Source: HGM04593 sp045588345 (GTDB lineage Bacteria > Bacteroidota > Bacteroidia > Bacteroidales > Bacteroidaceae). From it: a stretch of 19,053 nucleotides of DNA. The position numbers were made by a program, and so were the translations under genes. The first letter of the stretch is position 1, and each line of letters starts with the position of its first letter. The notes beneath the pieces were generated by a model. The model saw only the letters and a program-made list of their open reading frames with translations. It was not told where the DNA came from and did not search any database. The DNA is taken from NCBI GenBank assembly GCA_045588345.1, contig JAZNDZ010000035.1, positions 1 to 19,053 on the forward strand. The letters run 5' to 3'. Below are positions 1-7,978 of the stretch, piece after piece.

Positions 1-2514
1 TTCCTTGACGCTCACATTGCACGCGTAATGGAGATGGCTCATGCAACAATCAACAGCCCTTCAGTCTGCATCTGGTCACTCGGTAACGAGGCCGGCCCGG
101 GCGAGAACTTCGTGAAGGCTTATGATGTGCTCAAGGCATTCGATGCTTCACGTCCGGTTCAGTATGAGCGCAACAACAGCATTGTAGATATGGGCTCTAA
201 CCAGTATCCTTCAATCGCTGCAACAAGAAATGATGTCAAGGGAAAGAATCCTTATATGAAATATCCTTTCCACATTTCGGAGTATGCCCACTCAATGGGT
301 AATGCCGGTGGTGGCCTTGCCGACTATTGGGAGGCTATCGAGAGCACTAACTTCTACATCGGCGGTGCTATCTGGGACTGGACCGACCAGGCTTTCCTGC
401 ACTATGATTCAATTGGCAAGAGCAAGTATTTTGCATACGGTGGTGACTTCGGTGACCGCCCGACAGACTTCACTTTCTGTATGAACGGTGTAATGTTCCC
501 CGACCACACTCCAAAGCCTGAGTATTATGAGGTAAAGAAAGTCTATCAGAATGTAGGTGTGAAGATGCTCAATAACGGCGAGGTTGAAATCTTCAACAAA
601 CGTTACTTCAACTGCTTGTGTGACCTTGACATCAAGATTTCTCTTTGGGAAGACGGCAAGCAGATAGACTCTTACTTCATGCCTGGCATGAAGATTGCTC
701 CACGAACAGCAAAGAACATCAAACTCAAGTTCGACAGTTCAAAGTTCGCTGCTAACAAGGAGTATTTTGTTAAGGTACAGTTCTTGCAGAAGAAGGATGT
801 GCCTTGGGCAAAGAAAGGTTATGTTCAGATGGAAGAGCAGTTGCCTTTGAAAGATGCTGTCAAGAGTGCATTCATTGCTGATGTCGCTAATAACGGCACA
901 AAGGTAACAGTGGAAAATGACAAGGCTGCAGCGCAGACAATCCTTACGGGTGCCGACAACTCATTCAGAATTGTATTCGACAATAACAAGGGCTTGTTCT
1001 ACAGTGTCGATTATGACGGTACAACAATCCTTGAGGGTGGCAAGTCTATGAAACTTAGTGCCTTCCGTGCGCCGGTTGACAACGATACATGGTTCTTCAA
1101 CCGTTGGTTCGCGATTGGTCTGCACAACTTGCAGGATAGCGTTCTCTCGTTCACTTCAAAGAAGAATAAGGATGGTTCAGTAGTGCTCCAGTACATTGTA
1201 CGCACGCAGGCAAAGCACCAGGCAACCTGCAATCGCTTGCCTAACAGCAGTTTTGAGATTGTTGAGTCGGAGCATGAGATGGCACCTACAGCGTTCCACT
1301 TTATCTCTAACAGAATATGGACTGTATATCCTGACGGTTCAGTTGAACTCAATAGTGTTATCGTAGGCTCTGAAGCAAGCCAAATTGTTGCACGTCTCGG
1401 TTTTGAGATAGAGTTGCCTTCTGGACTCTGCAACTACACATATTATGGTCGCGGTCCATGGAACAACTACAATGACCGTTGCGACGGTGCATTCGTACAG
1501 CAGTATAAGAGTACTGTGTCTGACCAATTTGTACCGTTCCCCAAGCCACAGGATATGGCCAACCGTGAGGATGTACGCTGGGCGGCACTCACAGGTAACA
1601 ATGGAAACGGTGTGTTGTTTGTGGCAACAGAGGGCATGTGTACAAGTGCACTTCCTTGGAATGCTGTTGAGATGACTGAGGCCGGCCATCCGCACCAGTT
1701 GCCTGCTTCTTCAAGTACATGGCTCAATATCGATACCAAGGTTACAGGTCTCGGCGGTGCAAGTTGCGGTCAGGGTTATGCTCTCGACCATCAGCTCGTG
1801 AAGGGTGGTGAGAACACTATGGGCTTCATAATGCGTCCTGTAAAGGCCGGTGATGATTTTGTGGCAAAGGCAGATGTGAAGGCTTCGGGTGCAACTCCTG
1901 TGCTTGTTTCACGTGACCTTCGCGGTATTGTGAAGATGTCTTGCAACAAGCCCGGTTCCGAGATATATTACAAGGTGAATAATAAGGGCAAGGCTGTCAA
2001 GTATACCGGTCCTGTCGACCTCAATGCAGGTGGCAGCATCACTGTATGGGAGAAGGCTACACCTGACCTTAAGGCTACATACACTTACGACAAGATAACA
2101 TCTGTTCCTGTACTTGTTAAGGCTTCTTCAAGTTCAGAACCTGGTAATGGTCCTGACAGGATGCTCGACGGTGATCCATCTACAATATGGCACTCAATGT
2201 ACTCAGTTACAGTTGCCAACTATCCTCACTGGATTGAGTTCGACGCAAACGATGAGGTTTCAATCAAGGGCTTCAAGTACATGCCTCGCCAGAGTGGAAA
2301 CAACGGTAACGTGAAGGGTTATAAACTCGAGGTAAGCGTTGACGGCGATAACTGGTCGCAGGTTGCAGAGGGTGAGTTCCAGAACAATGCCGATAAGCAG
2401 ACTGTACTGTTCAAGAAGGCTGTAAAGGCACGTTATGTACGCTTTACTGCAACAAGTTCGCAGAATGGTCTTGATTTTGCTTCAGGAGCAGAGTTTGAAC
2501 TGATTAAAGAGTGA
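1..2514 (+). CDS. Glycoside hydrolase family 2 beta-galactosidase, 5' truncated, with C-terminal discoidin domain
   Basis: The reading frame is open from base 1, so the gene begins upstream; the first Met (28) is internal. The protein would hydrolyse terminal beta-galactosides. The acid/base region is seen as WSLGNEAG (Glu codon 88-90) and the nucleophile region as SEYAHSMGN (Glu codon 280-282), both as in LacZ; WDWTDQAF follows. The LacZ small-chain domain (Bgal_small_N) runs through YYGRGPWNNYNDR and TWLNID (about 950-1850). Two accessory segments follow: a chitobiase-like C-terminal beta domain (about 1900-2100, GSEIYYKV) and an F5/8 type C (discoidin) carbohydrate-binding domain (about 2110-2505, containing DGDPSTIWHS and ARYVRFTA). 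The loop that carries Trp999 in E. coli LacZ reads GLGGASCGQG here, with no Trp, so the substrate may not be lactose. Signal peptide and sugar-binding domain lie outside the window. The family is clear; the exact substrate is inference. Confidence 0.93.
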   Translation, partial: FLDAHIARVMEMAHATINSPSVCIWSLGNEAGPGENFVKAYDVLKAFDASRPVQYERNNSIVDMGSNQYPSIAATRNDVKGKNPYMKYPFHISEYAHSMGNAGGGLADYWEAIESTNFYIGGAIWDWTDQAFLHYDSIGKSKYFAYGGDFGDRPTDFTFCMNGVMFPDHTPKPEYYEVKKVYQNVGVKMLNNGEVEIFNKRYFNCLCDLDIKISLWEDGKQIDSYFMPGMKIAPRTAKNIKLKFDSSKFAANKEYFVKVQFLQKKDVPWAKKGYVQMEEQLPLKDAVKSAFIADVANNGTKVTVENDKAAAQTILTGADNSFRIVFDNNKGLFYSVDYDGTTILEGGKSMKLSAFRAPVDNDTWFFNRWFAIGLHNLQDSVLSFTSKKNKDGSVVLQYIVRTQAKHQATCNRLPNSSFEIVESEHEMAPTAFHFISNRIWTVYPDGSVELNSVIVGSEASQIVARLGFEIELPSGLCNYTYYGRGPWNNYNDRCDGAFVQQYKSTVSDQFVPFPKPQDMANREDVRWAALTGNNGNGVLFVATEGMCTSALPWNAVEMTEAGHPHQLPASSSTWLNIDTKVTGLGGASCGQGYALDHQLVKGGENTMGFIMRPVKAGDDFVAKADVKASGATPVLVSRDLRGIVKMSCNKPGSEIYYKVNNKGKAVKYTGPVDLNAGGSITVWEKATPDLKATYTYDKITSVPVLVKASSSSEPGNGPDRMLDGDPSTIWHSMYSVTVANYPHWIEFDANDEVSIKGFKYMPRQSGNNGNVKGYKLEVSVDGDNWSQVAEGEFQNNADKQTVLFKKAVKARYVRFTATSSQNGLDFASGAEFELIKE

Positions 2515-2524
2515 TTGTTGAAAG

Positions 2525-2554
2525 GAGGGTGACTAAAATATTTTAGTCGCCCTC
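2525..2554 (+). terminator. Near-perfect 30-bp palindrome after the GH2 gene
   Basis: Two 15-base arms pair around the centre at 2539/2540, with a single T-G wobble (2530/2549). It lies 10 nt after the GH2 stop and 20 nt before the next start. No long T run follows, so it is a weaker terminator candidate or an mRNA-stabilising hairpin. Its central TATTTTAG (2539-2546), 18 nt after a TTG (2518-2520), also loosely resembles a Bacteroidetes promoter for the next gene; this is weak. Confidence 0.55.
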
Positions 2555-2574
2555 TAATAAAATGATAATTTCTC

Positions 2575-4164
2575 ATGAGCAAAAAAGGTTTATTTTGGAT
2601 ATTGTTTTGCCTGATTGTTTTCACGCTTTCAGTCGTTGCCTATTCAACACTTTCCGGTGGTAGAAATGATAATTCTGGAATTGTTGAAAAAGAATATCTG
2701 CAAGTCATCCCTGACGGCTCCACAATACTTGCAAAGGTCAATATAGGTAATCTGTTGGACAAATCATCTGCTTTTGAGAATGAGACAGTGAGGAAGAATC
2801 TGGATATCATGAGGGTTCTGCTTGGCAAGGAACTCAGTATGGTTTTGGATAAAATTGTTGAAGAACCCTCAAATTGCGGTATAGACATTAAGGAACCCAT
2901 TGTCCTGGCATTAATCGATGCAAGCGGAAAGAAGGGCATTGTAACCATGGCTGTAAAAAGCAAGAAGAATCTTGCTGATTACTTGAATGTTGTTATGAAG
3001 GAGATGGGTTTCTGCCTTCAGGAGGAAAACAGCATATATCGCATACAAGACCCAAATAGCGAGGTTCTCAAACCGTTTGCTTTTGATTCAGATAGACTTG
3101 TGTTTGCATTTGCTGCCGATAGCGTTGCCGAGGCTTTGGATTACATGTCTGTTTCAGATTTACCCAAAGCTGTTGAAAATGAATGCTATTCCCGTTTTTT
3201 TGCAGCCGAAGAAGATATTGTGGTTTATCTCAAAGGTACAGCATGTTTACCTTTGCTCGATTTAGAATTAAGAAATGACACTACTGTAACAAGTGTTCTT
3301 GAAAGTACTGATGCCTATGCGACTGCAGACTTCAAGAATGGTGAATTTGTTGCAGATATTGATATTGATACCCGCGAGGATATAAAGACGTTGTTATGCA
3401 GTCTGTTGAAACAGGGATGTGGCAAACATTCTGCGTTTGTACCGGACAATGCATGGCTGGTTGCAAACCTTTCTCTTGATTTCCGTGCATTGGAGCAGAC
3501 TTTGTCTAATGTGTTTAATTTTGATGCACTCTTGCAACTGTATGGCATAGAAAGGACTCTTGTAGATGCTTTGTCAACAGAATGTACCTTTGCTCTTATG
3601 CCGGTAGAAAAAAAATCAAGGCAAGGCATACCTCGCTTTGTGTTTGTTGCCGATTGTTCAAAGGAAGCGTTTGATTGCATTGTTGAGAAATGTATGCTCC
3701 TTAACGGTTTCTCAAAAGTCTCGGATAATGTCTACTCTCTTGGATTGAACCGATATGCCGGTACATGCAATGGGGGCAAGCGTCAAGATGGCAATGATTC
3801 TTATCTGGCTTATCAGAACGGTTTATTGATGATAATGCCTGCTGATGTCTATAAGTCACAACTCGGAGGTTACGGGCTGTTGAGCAGTATGCTGGATAAC
3901 AGGCTTTTGGCTGCATATAAAGATGCGGCTGTTGTGCTCGATGCAAATGCATTCATGGAGGAACTTTGCAAGATGACGGCTGTGGGTAAAGATGAAACGC
4001 TGTATTACGTAGTAAAGAATGATATTGATGCTGTTACGCTCACTCTTGAATCCATGTTAAAAGCAACATTTGAGGTCTCTTTTGCTGAAAAAGATGAGAA
4101 CGCTTTAAAGACAATATTTGACAAGTTGATGCAATATTATAATGATAAAATCATTATGCCTTAA
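2575..4164 (+). CDS. Membrane-anchored DUF4836-like protein
   Basis: A 529-residue protein of unknown function. Residues about 5-26 form one hydrophobic segment after MSKKG, giving a signal anchor or signal peptide; no lipobox Cys is present. The mature part opens with a stretch of the type VIPDGSTILAKVNIGNLLDK, which I recognise as typical of the Bacteroidetes DUF4836 family (molecules with paired alpha/beta repeats, usually lipoproteins). The assignment rests on memory of that pattern, not a search. It probably sits in the periplasm, tethered to the inner membrane. The last 23 nt overlap the ABC ATPase start, so the two are likely translationally coupled, and a role linked to the transporter is inferred. 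Start ATG follows an AT-rich leader without a Shine-Dalgarno site. Confidence 0.75.
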   Translation: MSKKGLFWILFCLIVFTLSVVAYSTLSGGRNDNSGIVEKEYLQVIPDGSTILAKVNIGNLLDKSSAFENETVRKNLDIMRVLLGKELSMVLDKIVEEPSNCGIDIKEPIVLALIDASGKKGIVTMAVKSKKNLADYLNVVMKEMGFCLQEENSIYRIQDPNSEVLKPFAFDSDRLVFAFAADSVAEALDYMSVSDLPKAVENECYSRFFAAEEDIVVYLKGTACLPLLDLELRNDTTVTSVLESTDAYATADFKNGEFVADIDIDTREDIKTLLCSLLKQGCGKHSAFVPDNAWLVANLSLDFRALEQTLSNVFNFDALLQLYGIERTLVDALSTECTFALMPVEKKSRQGIPRFVFVADCSKEAFDCIVEKCMLLNGFSKVSDNVYSLGLNRYAGTCNGGKRQDGNDSYLAYQNGLLMIMPADVYKSQLGGYGLLSSMLDNRLLAAYKDAAVVLDANAFMEELCKMTAVGKDETLYYVVKNDIDAVTLTLESMLKATFEVSFAEKDENALKTIFDKLMQYYNDKIIMP

Positions 4165-4801
4165 GAATGTCAATCCCAAGGCTTTTGTTGATGCTCCGCC
4201 ATTGGGAGCATCCTCAGAGGTATGGAATTGTATACAGGAGTTTGAACGTGGCCGTTCATACCTTGTTGAGGCCGGGTCGGGTAGAGGAAAAAGTTCTTTA
4301 TGCTCTTTCCTCTATGGGTTGCGTGCGGATTTTGTGGGCAAAATAGAGTTCTGTTACGATGACGGCGTGGTGCTGGACAATTCTGTCTGTGATTATGTTG
4401 CTGTCCGTCAGAATTCATTCTCCATTATGTTTCAGGAGTACAGGCTCTTCCCTGAACTCTCGCCGGTAGACAATGTAATGCTGAAGAACCGGTTGACAGG
4501 CTATACAACAGAGGAGGCTGTGCGTTCAATGCTATCGAGGTTGGGGCTTGAGGACAGGCTTGATACCCCATGCGGCAAGATTTCATTCGGTCAGCAGCAG
4601 CGTGTGGCATTTGTCAGGGCGTTGTGTCAACCGGCAGATTTCATTTTTCTTGATGAACCGGTGAGTCATCTTGATACTGACAATGCGAAGGTTATGGCCG
4701 AAATGCTTCGTGAACGTCAGATAAAGGATGCTCTTGGCATTATTGTGACTTCAATCGGTCATAGGCTGCCGTATGAATATGATAAGGTCTTGAAATTATA
4801 G
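4142..4801 (+). CDS. ABC transporter ATP-binding protein
   Basis: A 219-residue ATPase, the usual length for a stand-alone MacB/LolD/FtsE-type cassette. Walker A is GSGRGKSS (45-52), Q-loop FQEYRLFPEL (Gln98), signature ISFGQQQRVAFVRAL (147-161), Walker B FIFLDEP (168-174 region) and D-loop SHLD. Two departures are visible: the canonical LSGGQ reads SFGQQ, and the switch histidine that follows Walker B by about 30 residues (usually VTH) reads VTS, with a His only three residues later. It overlaps the upstream gene by 23 nt and is followed 20 nt later by an FtsX-like permease, so it should energise that permease. The substrate is not apparent. Both oddities could mean slow or mechanically coupled ATP use, as inference. 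Confidence 0.9.
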   Translation: MIKSLCLKNVNPKAFVDAPPLGASSEVWNCIQEFERGRSYLVEAGSGRGKSSLCSFLYGLRADFVGKIEFCYDDGVVLDNSVCDYVAVRQNSFSIMFQEYRLFPELSPVDNVMLKNRLTGYTTEEAVRSMLSRLGLEDRLDTPCGKISFGQQQRVAFVRALCQPADFIFLDEPVSHLDTDNAKVMAEMLRERQIKDALGIIVTSIGHRLPYEYDKVLKL

Positions 4802-4821
4802 TTGAGTGGTTGAATGGTGTT

Positions 4822-6048
4822 ATGGAATTGTTGTTTAAACTTCTCAGGCAGAATATTAGTGCAGTACAAATCATCGGTTTTGTTCTGGTTAATCTCGTTG
4901 GTGGCATTATTTTCCTTATGGGGTTTCAGGCGTATCGCGATTTTGATTCGTTGTCGCATTTGGAGGAGAAACTGCTCTCTTCAAGTTACATCGTGATAAC
5001 GAAACCGGTGTCGGCACTTTCCACGGTTTCTACAGCCCTTGGTGGCCGACAGGCATTCTCACGGGTTGAAATTGATGAACTTAATGCCCTCTCATCTGTT
5101 TCATCGGTAGGTGAGTTCCGTACCTCCTTTTTCGAGGTAACCGCTCTGGTGGGTATTGACGGAAAGCATAGTTTCCATACCGACCTTTTCCTTGATGCAG
5201 TTCCCGATGAGTTTGTAATGAAAGAGTTCGGCATAGAGGATAACGGCAGGATAAAATGGGATGCAAGCATTGACGATGACACGATACCGATGATGATTCC
5301 ACGCAACTATCTGAATCTTTATAATTACGGGTTTGCAGCCTCAAAGCAGTTGCCGGCATTGAGTGAGACGCTCGTGCAGCGTTTCCCAATCAAACTACGT
5401 ATTGAAACGCCTCAAGGTACTAAGGTGTATAATGCAAGAATCTGCGGTCTGACAACCAAAATCAATACGATACTTGTTCCTTGGAACTTTATCAACAGCG
5501 CAAATGAAAAGTTCGCACCGGGAACCAAAATGTCGCCTTCAAGGCTCATTGTCACAACCGATGCGCGCGAGATTGATGATTCTGTGCTTGAGTATATAAA
5601 GGAAAATGGCTATGTGATAGAGGGGGATTCCTCTCATGTGCGTTTGCAGAATTTTATCTATGCTATACTTTATGTTGTAATATGTGTCGGGTTTGTCTTT
5701 TCATTCTTGGCATTCTTTATGCTTGTGATAAGCATTCAACTACTTATCGAAAAGAATAAAGAGAAGATTGCGACCCTTTTCTCTATGGGTTATTCTGTAC
5801 GTAATATTGCCATAGTTTATCAATCAATGTCCTCGGCAGTCGATGTGGTAGTGTGGCTACTGTCTGCTACTGCGGCAACAGTAATATATCCGCGCTTTAC
5901 AGTTATGATTGTAAATTCCTCACCAGGTTTTATGCCTGAGTCATTGTGGAGTATATGGGTCTTGTCTGCATTGTCGGCATTGCTCTTTTCCATTATGCAT
6001 GGATTCGTTATATACAGACAAATAAGAATAATATGTAAAACCAAATAA
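4822..6048 (+). CDS. FtsX/MacB-like ABC transporter permease
   Basis: About 408 residues from ATG at 4822 (MELLFKLLRQN); an in-frame TTG at 4810 could add four residues, but the ATG is preferred. The layout is that of FtsX-superfamily permeases: one N-terminal membrane helix (about residues 14-36), a roughly 220-residue periplasmic domain, then three helices near the C-terminus (around 5655-5750, 5805-5890 and 5940-6030). The loop EKNKEKIATLFSMGYS between helices 2 and 3 fits the coupling segment that contacts the ATPase. With the overlapping ATPase and the DUF4836-like protein it forms a putative mechanotransmission or envelope export complex rather than a classical importer, since no substrate-binding protein of importer type is adjacent. 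The substrate is unknown. Confidence 0.85.
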   Translation: MELLFKLLRQNISAVQIIGFVLVNLVGGIIFLMGFQAYRDFDSLSHLEEKLLSSSYIVITKPVSALSTVSTALGGRQAFSRVEIDELNALSSVSSVGEFRTSFFEVTALVGIDGKHSFHTDLFLDAVPDEFVMKEFGIEDNGRIKWDASIDDDTIPMMIPRNYLNLYNYGFAASKQLPALSETLVQRFPIKLRIETPQGTKVYNARICGLTTKINTILVPWNFINSANEKFAPGTKMSPSRLIVTTDAREIDDSVLEYIKENGYVIEGDSSHVRLQNFIYAILYVVICVGFVFSFLAFFMLVISIQLLIEKNKEKIATLFSMGYSVRNIAIVYQSMSSAVDVVVWLLSATAATVIYPRFTVMIVNSSPGFMPESLWSIWVLSALSALLFSIMHGFVIYRQIRIICKTK

Positions 6049-6059
6049 AATAATTAGTC

Positions 6060-7196
6060 ATGAAACGTTGTATAATAATTACCGGTGGTGCCGGTTTCAT
6101 CGGTTCACATGTAGTAAGGCTTTTTGTGAACAAGTATCCCGATTACAAGATAATCAATGTAGACAAGCTCACGTACGCCGGCAATCTTGCTAACTTGAAG
6201 GATATTGAAGACAAACCGAATTATGCATTCGTGAAAGCTGATATATGCGACTTTGATGCAATGTGCAGACTTATGGCTGATAACAATGTAGACGGTATTA
6301 TACACCTTGCGGCTGAGAGTCATGTCGACCGTTCAATCAAGGACCCCTTTACCTTTGCACGTACAAATGTAATGGGCACCTTGTCACTTCTGCAGGCTGC
6401 AAAACTCTATTGGGAGTCTTTGCCCGAGAGGTACGAAGGCAAGCGCTTCTATCATATATCCACCGATGAGGTATATGGTGCGCTTGAGTTGAGCCATCCC
6501 GAGGGAATAGAGCCTCCGTTCACAACAACTGCATCATCGGGCGAGCATCACTTGGCATACGGTACCGATTTCTTCTACGAGACTACCAAGTACAATCCGC
6601 ACAGTCCCTATTCAGCTTCCAAGGCAAGCAGCGACCACTTTGTACGCGCATTCCACGATACCTATGGAATGCCCACAATTGTTACCAACTGCTCCAACAA
6701 CTACGGTCCCTATCAGTTCCCTGAAAAACTTATTCCGCTCTTTATAAATAACATTCGTCACCGCAAGCCGTTGCCGGTGTATGGCAAGGGCGAGAATGTA
6801 CGTGACTGGCTATATGTTGTTGACCATGCACGTGCCATTGATGTAATCTTCCACAACGGCAAGGTTGCCGACACATACAATATCGGCGGTTTCAACGAAT
6901 GGAAGAATATCGACATCATCAAGGTAATTATAAAGACCGTTGACCGCTTGCTGGGTAATCCCGAAGGGGCATCGCTCGACCTTATCACATACGTTACCGA
7001 CCGTGCAGGACATGACTTGCGTTATGCGATTGACTCAACAAAGTTGCAGAAAGAACTTGGTTGGGAACCCAGCCTGCAGTTTGAGGAGGGTATTGAAAAG
7101 ACTGTACGCTGGTATCTTGACAACCAGGAGTGGATGGACAACATTACCAGCGGCGAGTACGAGAAGTATTACGATGATATGTACAAGGGAAGATAA
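6060..7196 (+). CDS. rfbB: dTDP-glucose 4,6-dehydratase
   Basis: A 378-residue short-chain dehydrogenase/reductase of the RmlB/RfbB group. It converts dTDP-glucose to dTDP-4-keto-6-deoxyglucose in the cytoplasm, the second step towards dTDP-rhamnose and other deoxysugars for surface polysaccharides. The NAD-binding motif TGGAGFIGSH lies at 8-17; the catalytic Thr-Asp-Glu is in STDEVYG (135-137) and the YxxxK pair in YSASK (Tyr184, Lys188). Compared with E. coli RmlB (about 360 residues) it carries a longer loop between residues about 145 and 180, which I believe is common in Bacteroidetes. It starts 11 nt after the permease, so it is probably in the same transcript. The usual rfbA, rfbC and rfbD partners are not in the window. 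Confidence 0.95.
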   Translation: MKRCIIITGGAGFIGSHVVRLFVNKYPDYKIINVDKLTYAGNLANLKDIEDKPNYAFVKADICDFDAMCRLMADNNVDGIIHLAAESHVDRSIKDPFTFARTNVMGTLSLLQAAKLYWESLPERYEGKRFYHISTDEVYGALELSHPEGIEPPFTTTASSGEHHLAYGTDFFYETTKYNPHSPYSASKASSDHFVRAFHDTYGMPTIVTNCSNNYGPYQFPEKLIPLFINNIRHRKPLPVYGKGENVRDWLYVVDHARAIDVIFHNGKVADTYNIGGFNEWKNIDIIKVIIKTVDRLLGNPEGASLDLITYVTDRAGHDLRYAIDSTKLQKELGWEPSLQFEEGIEKTVRWYLDNQEWMDNITSGEYEKYYDDMYKGR

Positions 7197-7254
7197 CTTA
7201 AAACATTGTTTAGACAATGACGGGCGTGATATATTGCCGCGTATCAATGTTAAC

Positions 7255-7288
7255 AAAAATAACGATGTCAAACGACATCGTTATTTTT
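7255..7288. terminator. Bidirectional intrinsic terminator
   Basis: A perfect 15-bp stem with an AAAC loop; the arms begin AAAAATAACG and end CGTTATTTTT, so each strand ends in a T run. It separates the convergent rfbB (+) and PorT-like (-) genes and ends 2 nt from the latter's stop. A smaller 6-bp hairpin (7204-7219, CATTGT/ACAATG) sits just after rfbB. Confidence 0.88.
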
Positions 7289-7289
7289 G

Positions 7290-7976
7290 TTATTTGAATA
7301 TAACTATCGAATATCCCAATCTCGCTGAAATTGTCTGATTAGCCGACCGACCGAACGGGTCTGTCTTTGAATTGCGGAATATGTCGGCAAGTCCGTAATA
7401 GTACCGTCCTTCAATGAAGAAATTGCCGACTTTAGTCTTCAGTTCAATTCCGGCTCCACCAATAATGCCATAATCAAAACTGTTCTGTACATCTTTGCCG
7501 TATATAGGTTTCAATGATACAGGGCGTTCTTCAGGATTCCAATTGCCCTTGTGTTCTTCATTGTCATTGATGAAGAACCCGAATTGTGGACCAATGTTTA
7601 CGAAAAACTGGAATCCGCGTTCTTCCTTTCCCCACGACAAGTGAGCCAACAAAGGAACCTCAATGTAGTTTAGTGTACGGCTGTAGTAGTTTCCAGTCTT
7701 GTCATCAAAATCCTCTTTCCAGCCTCTCTGTGAAAAATTGACTTCCAATTGTGCGGCGCATAACATGCTGAAGTATTTCTCGCTTGTGTAACGTATGCTC
7801 AAGCCACCGTTGATTCCTTTATGCATCTCCTGACGCATTGTTGGTTGCAACTCTATGGTGTTCAGATTTATACCGCCCGAAATGCCAATCTCAATTCTTC
7901 TTCGCGGTTCTTCAATCTGAGCCGAAATGTTGAGGGCGATTGACAACAGTAGTAATATGCTTAAAATTCTTCGCAT
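7290..7976 (-). CDS. PorT-like outer-membrane beta-barrel protein
   Basis: A 228-residue protein with an N-terminal signal peptide ending about ...ALNISAQ, starting at ATG 7976 (MRRILSIL); the upstream TTG at 7982 would overlap the previous stop and is less likely. The mature protein shows alternating strands with aromatic ends (IEIGISGGINL, YIEVPLLAHLSW, FFVNIGPQFGFF, GNFFIEGRYYYGL) and ends in a strand with a terminal aromatic (SARLGYSIVIFK), as expected for an 8-stranded barrel of the PorT/OMP_b-brl_2 type. It starts 2 nt after the stop of the LysM/PBP gene, so the two are almost certainly co-transcribed. PorT proteins are part of type IX secretion in some Bacteroidetes, but this fold is widespread, so that function is not claimed. 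Confidence 0.82.
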   Translation of the reverse strand: MRRILSILLLLSIALNISAQIEEPRRRIEIGISGGINLNTIELQPTMRQEMHKGINGGLSIRYTSEKYFSMLCAAQLEVNFSQRGWKEDFDDKTGNYYSRTLNYIEVPLLAHLSWGKEERGFQFFVNIGPQFGFFINDNEEHKGNWNPEERPVSLKPIYGKDVQNSFDYGIIGGAGIELKTKVGNFFIEGRYYYGLADIFRNSKTDPFGRSANQTISARLGYSIVIFK

Positions 7977-7978
7977 TG

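Noticed and set aside
1011..1739. Several minus-strand open frames inside the GH2 gene
   Set aside because: They are shadows of a well-supported coding frame and have no recognisable motifs or own spacing.
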